From positions 1 through 7,527 of the forward strand of contig CAKUSI010000175.1 in assembly GCA_934678955.1 (NCBI GenBank): DNA of 7,527 bases. Direction: 5' to 3'. The notes below the pieces were generated by a model. That model did not search any database. It was not told where the DNA came from and was given only the letters and a program-made list of their open reading frames with translations. Position numbers and translations under genes: made by a program. Source of the stretch: an uncultured Austwickia sp. (GTDB lineage: Bacteria; Actinomycetota; Actinomycetes; Actinomycetales; Dermatophilaceae). This document shows, piece after piece, positions 1 through 6,180 of this stretch (position 1 is its first letter; each line of letters begins with the position of its first letter).

Positions 1-1307
1 TGGGCCTCGTCACGTTCTCCCGTCTGTTCACCTGGGCCATGGAGACCCAGTCCTACAACACGTGGGGCGCCATGTTCATGGTGCCGATCGTGGTCGCGGT
101 CAACGGGGTCCTGCTCTCGGTCGCGGCCAAGCGCGAGAACGACCCGTGGGTCACGCGCGTCCTTGTCCTGGGCTTCATCGCGAAGCTGGTGGGCATCGCC
201 GGCCGCTACTTCGTGGCCTACTACCTCTACGGGGGAGCGGCTGACGCGGAGCGCTACAACCTGTACGCCACCGACCACTACCTCGACTGGCGGGCCGGCA
301 ACGTGGTCTGGGAGGACTCTGGCAGGCAGGGCACCCTCTACATGGAGCTCCTGACGACCGCGTTGTACACGGTCATCGGTCCCAGCGTCATCACGGCCTT
401 CTTCGTGTTCGGGTCGTTCGCATTCTGGGGCGTGTACCTGCTGTACCGAGCGTTCCGTAGGGCTCTCCCCTTCGCCGACCACCGGCGCTATGCCCTCCTC
501 ATCTTCCTGCTGCCGTCGCTGTGGTACTGGCCGTCCAGCATCGGCAAGGAGGCGTTCATCCTGGCGTTCGTCGGCGTGACCGCTCTGGGCGCCGCCCACT
601 TCTTCAACCGCAGAACGGCACTGGGGCTGGGGATGATGGCCGTGGGGGCGGTGGGGACGGCGATGATCCGGCCCCACGTGACCGTGCTCCTGTTCTCCGC
701 ACTCTTCGTGGCGCAGGTCGTCCGACCCGCGGCCAAGGTGTCCACCGGCCTCATCACGAAGGCCGCGGGCGTGTTCGTGTTGGCAGTCGCCATGGGCATC
801 CTCGCCACCCAGTCCAAGGAGTTCCTCGGCATCGACGACCTGAGCCTCCAGGCACTCACGGACTCCTACGAGTTCCGCAGCGAGAACACCGAGCAGGGTG
901 GCTCCGCCTTCGAGCCGGTCCCGCTGCTGACCCCGCTCGGCCTCCCCGCGGCGATCCTCACTGTGCTGTTCCGGCCGCTCCCGTGGGAGGCCGGCAACGT
1001 GCAGATGTTTGCCCAGAGCCTCGAGGGCTTCGTCCTTCTCTGGCTCACGATCGCCGCGTGGCCGCGCCTGCGCGCGCTGCCTCGCCTGTTGCGCCGCAAT
1101 CCCTACTTGGTGTTCGTCGTCGTCTATACGCTGGGGTTCATCATCGCGTTCGCAGGCTTCGGCAACTTCGGGATCCTGGCGCGGCAGCGGGTGCTGATGA
1201 TCCCGTTGTTCCTCGTGCTGCTCGCCCTGCCGAAACCAGTGCCGAAGCAGAAGGTGCGCACGCGGGACGCCACACGAAGGGAGCTCGTTGGTGCCGGGAA
1301 CTGGTGA
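1..1307 (+). CDS. Polytopic membrane protein of a polysaccharide locus (Wzy-like candidate), probably 5'-partial
   Basis: This is an integral membrane protein of about 420 residues or more, with roughly nine or ten hydrophobic segments. Numbering from the ATG at 39, they lie near residues 12-30, 40-63, 105-145 (likely two), 150-190 (two), 197-233, 240-258, 300-312, 325-342 and 357-400. Possible family landmarks are LPSLWYWPSSIGKE (158-171), RPHV (211-214), FRPLPWEAGN (311-320) and ARQRVLMIP (381-389) before a basic cytoplasmic tail. I remember similar Pro/Ser/Lys-Glu and Arg-Gln-Arg motifs in polymerase-like membrane proteins of EPS loci, but I cannot name a Pfam family. The frame is open to the left edge (residues GLVTFSRLFTWA precede Met39), and no Shine-Dalgarno sequence precedes the ATG at 39. 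The real start is therefore probably the ?TG codon straddling the left edge, or further upstream. The stop overlaps the deacetylase start by 17 nt, which implies an operon. Membrane protein: sure. Polymerase role: inference. Confidence 0.8.
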   Translation, partial: GLVTFSRLFTWAMETQSYNTWGAMFMVPIVVAVNGVLLSVAAKRENDPWVTRVLVLGFIAKLVGIAGRYFVAYYLYGGAADAERYNLYATDHYLDWRAGNVVWEDSGRQGTLYMELLTTALYTVIGPSVITAFFVFGSFAFWGVYLLYRAFRRALPFADHRRYALLIFLLPSLWYWPSSIGKEAFILAFVGVTALGAAHFFNRRTALGLGMMAVGAVGTAMIRPHVTVLLFSALFVAQVVRPAAKVSTGLITKAAGVFVLAVAMGILATQSKEFLGIDDLSLQALTDSYEFRSENTEQGGSAFEPVPLLTPLGLPAAILTVLFRPLPWEAGNVQMFAQSLEGFVLLWLTIAAWPRLRALPRLLRRNPYLVFVVVYTLGFIIAFAGFGNFGILARQRVLMIPLFLVLLALPKPVPKQKVRTRDATRRELVGAGNW

Positions 1308-2121
1308 GGGAGGCCTGCGCGGCGTCGTGAAGCGGGCGCTGGCTGCAGCGCCACAGCGCGGCGACGCTCAGGGCGCCACTCTCTTGATCTACCACCGCGT
1401 GGGCGGGGGCACCACCAACGAGCTGGACCTTCCCGTCTCCTCATTCCGGGGGCAGCTCGACCTGCTGGACGGCCACGATGTGCTGTCGCTCGACGCCGCC
1501 CTCGACCGGCTCGGGTCCGGCGACGCAAGGCCCAGCGTGGTCCTCACGTTCGACGACGGCTTCGCCGACGTCTACCACAACGCTTGGCCGCTCTTGCGCG
1601 AGCGGGGCCTGCCGTTCACCATCTACCTTGCCACCGCGTACATGGGCGAGGTGATGCAGTGGGAGGGAGCCACCGCCAAGGGCGTCCCCGGGCGAGGCCT
1701 GTCGTGGGACCAGATCCGTAAGATGCAGGACTCCGGGCTGCTGACCCTCGGCAACCACACGCACACGCACGTGCGTCCGAACCTGCTCACCGAGGCCGAA
1801 CTCGACGCGTGCAACGAGGCGGTCTTCCGGCGTTGCGGCGTCCGGCCCCAACACTTCACCTATCCGTGGGGAATCCCCGTCCCCGCGATGGAGAGCGCTC
1901 TGCGGGCCCGGTTCCGCAGTGCCTCAACGGGTGAATTGGGACGCAACCTCCCCGGACAGGACTTCATGCACCTCAACCGGGTTCCGGTACGTCGCACCGA
2001 CCCCGAGCCGTTCTTCGCGGCCAAGCTCGGCGGCGACCTCCTGCCAGAGCGCGTCTACGGCGGCGTGGTGGGTCTCGCCAAGCGCATCGCTCGCCTGCCC
2101 CGAGGCGCCAAGCGGGCGTAG
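1291..2121 (+). CDS. Polysaccharide deacetylase (CE4/NodB family), cytosolic
   Basis: Metal-dependent deacetylase of about 276 residues that would remove N- or O-acetyl groups from a sugar. NodB-fold motifs are all visible, numbered from the TTG at 1288. They are an early YHR (35-37), motif 1 TFDDG (87-91, with catalytic base Asp89 and metal ligand Asp90), motif 2 HTHTH (157-161, metal ligands His157 and His161) and a motif 3-like TYPWG (191-195). I prefer the GTG at 1291 because GAAGGGAG (1276-1283) sits 7 nt before it. The TTG at 1288 is the alternative and would be only 4 nt away. There is no signal peptide or membrane segment, so it probably acts in the cytosol on a precursor or lipid-linked intermediate. 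It overlaps the upstream membrane-protein gene by 17 nt and is probably translationally coupled to it. Its last 67 bp overlap the convergent glycosyltransferase gene. Family assignment is firm; the substrate is unknown. Confidence 0.92.
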   Translation: MPGTGEGGLRGVVKRALAAAPQRGDAQGATLLIYHRVGGGTTNELDLPVSSFRGQLDLLDGHDVLSLDAALDRLGSGDARPSVVLTFDDGFADVYHNAWPLLRERGLPFTIYLATAYMGEVMQWEGATAKGVPGRGLSWDQIRKMQDSGLLTLGNHTHTHVRPNLLTEAELDACNEAVFRRCGVRPQHFTYPWGIPVPAMESALRARFRSASTGELGRNLPGQDFMHLNRVPVRRTDPEPFFAAKLGGDLLPERVYGGVVGLAKRIARLPRGAKRA

Positions 2122-3236
2122 GCCTCCTGCTGCACGCGCATGGCCGTCCGGATGTCGTACCGCCCGCTGTGCTGGCGCGACGCCTCCGACATGTGCGCGC
2201 GGCGTGAGCTGTCCCGGCTGAGCTCCAGGAGGGCGTCGGCGAGCGCGGCGGAGTCCCGCGGGGGCACGACCAGTCCCGTCTCCCCGTCGATGACCGCCTC
2301 GGCAACCCCCCCGACGTCGGTGGCCACCGTCGGCAGGCCCGCGGCCATGGCCTCCATGATCGACACCGGCAGGCCCTCGAAGGCGGAGCCCAGGGTGAAG
2401 AGGTCCGACGCCGCCAGCAGGTCGGGCACGTCAGCCCGGTAGCCCGTGAGGGTGAACCGCGTCCCCAGCCCCAACTCGGCGTGCAGCGCGCGCACCTCGT
2501 CCTCGAGTGGGCCCTGACCGACCGCGATGAACCACAGGTTGGGGTCCGCGTCGATGGCCGTCCTCGCGGCGCGGAGCAGGTTGGGATAATCCTTCTCACG
2601 ACGGAAGTTGGCGACTGTCGTCGCCACCACGGCGTCATGCGGGATGCCCAATTCGGCGCGGACGCGCCCCCGGGTTGCCGGTTCCGGGGAGTCACCACCC
2701 AGGACGATGCCGTGCACCAGCACGGTCGCCCCGCGACGGGCTCGGGGCCCCATCGAGCGGTGCACCTCCTCGGAGACAGCCCACCTCTGGGCGTCCAGGC
2801 CGGTGGTCAGGGCGTTGAGAAGACGGGTGGGCCACAGGAAGCTGCTCCACACGTTGTGCTCGGTCGACACGGTCACGGGCGGGTGGGGAAGCGTGCGTGC
2901 CAGCACGCGCGCGGCGCCAGCGAGCAGGGGCGAGTGCGCGTGAACCACGTCGAAGTCGGCCATCAACCGACGCAGCCGCCATGGCCACAGGAGCCGCCCG
3001 CGGGGGCCGAGCGTCAGGCAGCGCGCCGGGACGCCCGCCTCGCCCAGGCGCGGTACAAGATGGTCCTTGTCGGCCCGCAGGTAGGCCACCTCGAAGGCGA
3101 AACCGGACTGGTCGGCCACCCTGGCCGAGGAAACGAGCAGCTGCTCGGCGCCGCCCGGACCCAAGCCCTTCACGAGCCACAGGACGCGCACCCGGTCACC
3201 CTGCGCGGCTGAATCCCTCGTCCCGGAGCGCTTCAT
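2055..3236 (-). CDS. Glycosyltransferase family 4 (GT-B fold)
   Basis: Retaining-type GT4 glycosyltransferase of 393 residues, the usual length for the family. It would transfer a sugar from a nucleotide donor to a lipid-linked acceptor at the inner face of the membrane. The N-terminal Rossmann half begins VRVLWLVKGLGPGGAEQ, with the glycine-rich acceptor loop GPGGAEQ (26-32), HAHSP (99-103) and STEHN (124-128). The C-terminal donor half has VANFRREKD (208-216), GQGP (240-243), then FEGLPVSIMEAMAAGLP, in which Glu287 and Glu295 form the EX7E signature, and DVGGVAEAV plus ETGLVVP after it. The ATG at 3236 is preceded by AGGG(TGA) 7 nt upstream, and also by a -10-like element that could give a near-leaderless mRNA. 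The C-terminal 21 residues lie opposite the deacetylase 3' end. It is transcribed alone on this strand and divergently from asnB. Donor and acceptor cannot be read from sequence. Confidence 0.95.
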   Translation of the reverse strand: MKRSGTRDSAAQGDRVRVLWLVKGLGPGGAEQLLVSSARVADQSGFAFEVAYLRADKDHLVPRLGEAGVPARCLTLGPRGRLLWPWRLRRLMADFDVVHAHSPLLAGAARVLARTLPHPPVTVSTEHNVWSSFLWPTRLLNALTTGLDAQRWAVSEEVHRSMGPRARRGATVLVHGIVLGGDSPEPATRGRVRAELGIPHDAVVATTVANFRREKDYPNLLRAARTAIDADPNLWFIAVGQGPLEDEVRALHAELGLGTRFTLTGYRADVPDLLAASDLFTLGSAFEGLPVSIMEAMAAGLPTVATDVGGVAEAVIDGETGLVVPPRDSAALADALLELSRDSSRRAHMSEASRQHSGRYDIRTAMRVQQEAYARLAPRGRRAMRLARPTTPP

Positions 3237-3242
3237 GCGATC

Positions 3243-3271
3243 ACCCTATACTCAGGCGCGACTGGTGTCGG
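3243..3271 (-). promoter_or_regulatory. Candidate promoter for the GT4 glycosyltransferase gene
   Basis: Read on the minus strand there is CCGACA (3271-3266, four of six matches to TTGACA), a 17-bp spacer, then TAGGGT (3248-3243), which fits the actinobacterial -10 pattern TANNNT. The -10 ends 6 bases before the ATG at 3236, so transcription would begin at or very near the A of the start codon. That is the layout of leaderless mRNAs, which are common in actinobacteria. The AGGG that could serve as a Shine-Dalgarno overlaps the same -10, so the two readings compete. Motif match only. Confidence 0.4.
3247..3252 (+). promoter_or_regulatory. Candidate -10 element for the asnB-GNAT operon
   Basis: TATACT matches the sigma70-type TATAAT at five of six positions and lies in the only A/T-rich patch of the window. 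Initiation about 7 bases downstream would give a leader of roughly 34 nt before the asnB ATG at 3293, containing the GGGGGAG ribosome-binding site. I find no good -35 hexamer at 16-18 bp spacing (CGGAGC at 3224-3229 is the best placed and is poor), so this promoter may need an activator or may be weak. It shares two bases with the opposite-strand -10 at 3243-3248. Confidence 0.4.
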
Positions 3272-3292
3272 TCTACGGGTGTGGGGGAGAAC

Positions 3293-5194
3293 ATGTGCGG
3301 AATCGTGGGCCTGTACGGCCCATGGGACGCGTCGGCCGGCGACGACCTGGCGCGCATGTCGGCCTCCGTCGCCCATCGCGGCCCGGACGACCGGGGGGTC
3401 TGGACCGATCCGGACCGGGGCGTCGGACTCGGCCACCGCCGACTGTCCATCGTCGACGTCTCCGAGGCGGGCCACCAGCCCATGGTCTCTGCGGACGGCC
3501 GCTGGGTGCTGGTGCTGAACGGTGAGGTCTACGACCACGACGACCACCGGCGTTTCCTGGCCGATCGAGGCGTCGCCTTCCGCGGGCATTCCGACACGGA
3601 GGTCCTGCTCGAGCTGATCGCCGCGCTGGGGCTGGATGGTGCCCTGGCTCGTGTCGAGGGCATGTTCGCTTTGGCGGTCTGGGACCGTCACGACCGGGTG
3701 CTCTCCCTCGCCCGTGACCGGGTTGGTGAGAAGCCCCTCTACTACGGTCGGGTGCGTGATCGCTGGGCGTTCGCCTCCGAGCTGTCGGCGTGGCGCGAGC
3801 TGACGCACGCCCCGTCCGAGCCCGACCCGACCGCGATCGCCGCCTACTTGCGCCTGGGGTTCGTGCCCGCGCCGCTGTCGATCCTGCGCGCCGTCCGCAA
3901 GCTTCCTGCGGCCACGATCGTCCGCCTCGACGCCGACGGCAGCCACGAGGAATGCCCCTTCTGGTCGCTCCGTCAGGTCGCGGAGGGCGGCCTGGCGTCG
4001 CAGCTCGACCTGCCCGACACCGAACTCGTCGACCTCGCGGAGGACGTGCTGGGGGCGTCCGTTCGACGCCGCCTCGTCGCCGACGTGCCGTTGGGCGCGT
4101 TCCTCTCCGGAGGACTGGACTCCTCGACCGTCGTCGCGCTCGCGCAGGCGGGCAGCGGGCAAAGGCTGCGCACGTTCACGGTCGCGGTCGGGGGGGTGGG
4201 GGACGAGTCGTCCGCGGCGGCCGCCGTCGCCGCGCACCTGGGCACCGACCACACCACCCTTCCCCTGCCGGAGGTGGACGCCGTCGCCATGGCCGACATG
4301 GTGCCGACGCTGTACGACGAGCCCTTCGCCGACCCCTCCGCGGTCCCGGTGGCCCTCCTCTGCCAGGCGACGCGCACGCAAGTGACCGTCGCGCTCAGCG
4401 GCGACGGGGCGGATGAACTGCTGGCCGGCTACAACCGGTACCGCCTGGCCGGGGGTGGCCTCGGGCGGGCCCTGGCGTTGCCACGCAGCCTCCGGCGGGG
4501 GGCCGCCTCGTCTCTGCGCGCCGTGCGTCCTGCGGCGTGGGACCGGCTCGGGCACCTGGTGCCCGGTGGGCTGCCGGCGCTGGGCACGAAGGTCCACAAG
4601 GTGGCCGGCGTGCTCGGGGCGTCCGACCCCCTGGATGCTTACCACTCCCTGGTCGTGCAGTGGGACCCGCAGGAGGTGATGGCACGACCTGTGTCCGGCG
4701 CGCCCCGCCCGGCGGCGCTCGACGGAGGGTCGCCGCTGGATTCGATGCTACTGGCCGACCAGTTGGTGACGCTGCCCGACAACATGCTGGTCAAGGTCGA
4801 CCGCGCCAGCATGGCCAGCGGCCTCGAGGTGCGAGTCCCGTTCCTCGACCACCGTTTCGTGGAGTTCACGTGGCGCCTTCCGGAGCGCGCCAAGGTGCGC
4901 GACGGTCAGGGGAAGTGGCTGGTCCGCCAGCTCCTGGCCCGTCACGTCCCCCGCGAACTCTGGGAGCGCCCGAAGATGGGGTTCGATCCTCCGCTGGCTG
5001 ACTGGCTCCGCGGGCCGCTGCGTCCGTGGGCACAGGACCTCCTGGCACCCGACAAGCTGCGGCGCCAAGGCGTCCTGCGACCCGAGCCGATCGCGCGTGC
5101 CCTCGCCGAGCACGTGGCCGGCACCCGCAACCACGACTACGCCCTGTGGACCGTGCTCATGCTCGTCTCGTGGCTCGACCAGAACAAGGACTGA
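3293..5194 (+). CDS. asnB: AsnB-type glutamine-dependent asparagine synthase / amidotransferase
   Basis: 633-residue enzyme with an N-terminal class II glutamine amidotransferase domain (about 2-190) and a C-terminal ATP-dependent synthetase domain (about 240-610). The start MCGIVGLYG places the nucleophile Cys2 correctly after Met removal, which fixes the ATG at 3293 even though the frame is open much further upstream. Other glutaminase landmarks are HRRLSIVD (48-55), NGEVYD (76-81) and SDTEVLLEL (100-108). The ATP-pyrophosphatase loop is SGGLDSS (272-278), followed by LSGDGADELLAGY (368-380), and the tail carries RPKMGFDPPLADWL. A GGGGGAG Shine-Dalgarno (3283-3289) lies just before the ATG. 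Known family chemistry: ammonia from glutamine is channelled to an adenylated carboxylate, giving asparagine or, for polysaccharide-locus members such as WbpS-like proteins, a proposed uronamide. Because it sits among sugar genes and is coupled to an acyltransferase, a sugar-amidating role is plausible but not shown; ordinary asparagine synthesis cannot be excluded. All key residues are present. Confidence 0.95.
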   Translation: MCGIVGLYGPWDASAGDDLARMSASVAHRGPDDRGVWTDPDRGVGLGHRRLSIVDVSEAGHQPMVSADGRWVLVLNGEVYDHDDHRRFLADRGVAFRGHSDTEVLLELIAALGLDGALARVEGMFALAVWDRHDRVLSLARDRVGEKPLYYGRVRDRWAFASELSAWRELTHAPSEPDPTAIAAYLRLGFVPAPLSILRAVRKLPAATIVRLDADGSHEECPFWSLRQVAEGGLASQLDLPDTELVDLAEDVLGASVRRRLVADVPLGAFLSGGLDSSTVVALAQAGSGQRLRTFTVAVGGVGDESSAAAAVAAHLGTDHTTLPLPEVDAVAMADMVPTLYDEPFADPSAVPVALLCQATRTQVTVALSGDGADELLAGYNRYRLAGGGLGRALALPRSLRRGAASSLRAVRPAAWDRLGHLVPGGLPALGTKVHKVAGVLGASDPLDAYHSLVVQWDPQEVMARPVSGAPRPAALDGGSPLDSMLLADQLVTLPDNMLVKVDRASMASGLEVRVPFLDHRFVEFTWRLPERAKVRDGQGKWLVRQLLARHVPRELWERPKMGFDPPLADWLRGPLRPWAQDLLAPDKLRRQGVLRPEPIARALAEHVAGTRNHDYALWTVLMLVSWLDQNKD

Positions 5195-6180
5195 TGATGG
5201 CCAAACCCGCCCCGCACGACCTCGAGATCCGCACCGCAGTGCCTGAGGACGAGCCCGCCGTCCTTGAGCTCTTCCGCCAGACGCTCGGCTGGAAGGACGA
5301 CGACCCGAACGAGGACTTCTTCCGGTGGAAGCACCAGACGAACCCGTTCGGCCCATCGCCCGCCTGGTTGGCCCTGCACGACGGGAGGGTCGTCGGATAC
5401 CGGACCTTCCTGCGCTGGCGGTTCCTCACCGACGAGGACAAGGAAATCCGCGCCGTGCGAGCGGTCGACACGGCGACGCACCCCGACTACCAAGGACTCG
5501 GGATCTTCCGCACGCTCACCCTGCGCGGCGTGGCCGAACTGACGTTGGCCGGCGACGGGATCGTGTTCAACACGCCCAACGACCAGAGCCGCCCCGGTTA
5601 CCTCAAGATGGGGTGGAGCGTCGCCCGACGCCTGCCGATCAGCCTGCTGCCGCGTCCGACGTCGTTGACGAAGGTCGCGCGCGCGGCCGTGCCCGCCGAC
5701 CTCTGGTCCCAGCCGTCCACGGTCGGGCTGGATGCCGCGGAGGCGTTCACCGACACCGCCGTCGCCGACGCGCTGCTCAGGCATGCGCCCCGCACAGGCG
5801 TGCGCACCAAGCGGAGCCCTCAGTACCTGGCGTGGCGCACCTCGCTGCGGCCGTTGCACTACCGACTCCTGCTCGCGTCCGAGAGAGACCCGGCCCAGGG
5901 CGGGCTGGTGTTCCGGCTGCGGCGGCGCGGGGAGGCGCTCGAGGCGGCGGTCATTGAGCAACTGGTCCCTGACCGCCTGACGGGTGCCCGGCTCGTGGGG
6001 CGCCTGCTGAAGGAGACTGGCGCCGACTACGCCATCGGCTTGCGGACCGGTCCGTCGGCCGGGCTGATCCCCGTGCCGTTGCGCGGCATGGGGCCCTTGC
6101 TTACCACGCGCCCGCTGGCGTCTGCACCGCCAGCGCCGTCGGCTTGGCGGTTGACGCTCGGGGATGTCGAGCTCTTCTGA
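5194..6180 (+). CDS. GNAT-family N-acyltransferase of the polysaccharide locus
   Basis: 328-residue protein with an N-terminal GNAT fold (about 10-150), expected to move an acetyl or other acyl group from acyl-CoA to an amino group, here most likely on a sugar. The acetyl-CoA pyrophosphate loop is clear: VDTATHPDYQGLGIF, with Q100-G101-L102-G103. It is preceded by RWKHQTNPFG (44-53) and followed by FNTPNDQSRPGYLKMGW (125-141), motifs I associate with GNAT proteins of cell-surface polysaccharide clusters. Residues 200-290 (RSPQYLAWR onward) look like a second, poorly recognised domain, perhaps a degenerate GNAT repeat. Two ATGs are in frame, at 5194 and 5197. AAGGA (5186-5190) is 3 nt from the first and 6 nt from the second, so the second may be the main start. 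The first ATG shares one base with the asnB TGA (TGATG), indicating translational coupling. The last 154 bp overlap the convergent ligase/polymerase gene. Substrate unknown. Confidence 0.88.
   Translation: MMAKPAPHDLEIRTAVPEDEPAVLELFRQTLGWKDDDPNEDFFRWKHQTNPFGPSPAWLALHDGRVVGYRTFLRWRFLTDEDKEIRAVRAVDTATHPDYQGLGIFRTLTLRGVAELTLAGDGIVFNTPNDQSRPGYLKMGWSVARRLPISLLPRPTSLTKVARAAVPADLWSQPSTVGLDAAEAFTDTAVADALLRHAPRTGVRTKRSPQYLAWRTSLRPLHYRLLLASERDPAQGGLVFRLRRRGEALEAAVIEQLVPDRLTGARLVGRLLKETGADYAIGLRTGPSAGLIPVPLRGMGPLLTTRPLASAPPAPSAWRLTLGDVELF

Noticed and set aside
521..1330. Long + frame of about 269 codons overlapping the first membrane protein
   Set aside because: Arg/Gly/Pro-rich with no hydrophobic segments or motifs; a frame shadow of the membrane-protein gene, whose alternating hydrophobic pattern is clearly real.
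2092..2107. Small inverted repeat CGCCT...AGGCG near the convergent gene ends as a terminator
   Set aside because: Only a 5-bp stem inside coding sequence of both genes, with no T-tract; not distinguishable from chance at this GC content.
2897..3292. In-frame upstream extension of asnB by about 130 residues
   Set aside because: It would bury the nucleophile Cys2 inside the chain, lies over the glycosyltransferase coding region, and is an Arg/Pro-rich shadow; the ATG at 3293 has its own Shine-Dalgarno.
4190..4202. G7-T-G5 run inside asnB as a possible phase-variation tract
   Set aside because: The run encodes Gly-Gly-Val-Gly in frame and is short for slippage; such runs are expected in DNA this GC-rich, and there is no sign of a frameshift here.
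3233..4645. 470-codon open frame on - antisense to asnB
   Set aside because: Composition is low-complexity, dominated by Arg, Gly, Gln and Val as expected of a GC-rich antisense shadow; no motifs are visible, while the opposite strand is a complete AsnB with all catalytic residues.
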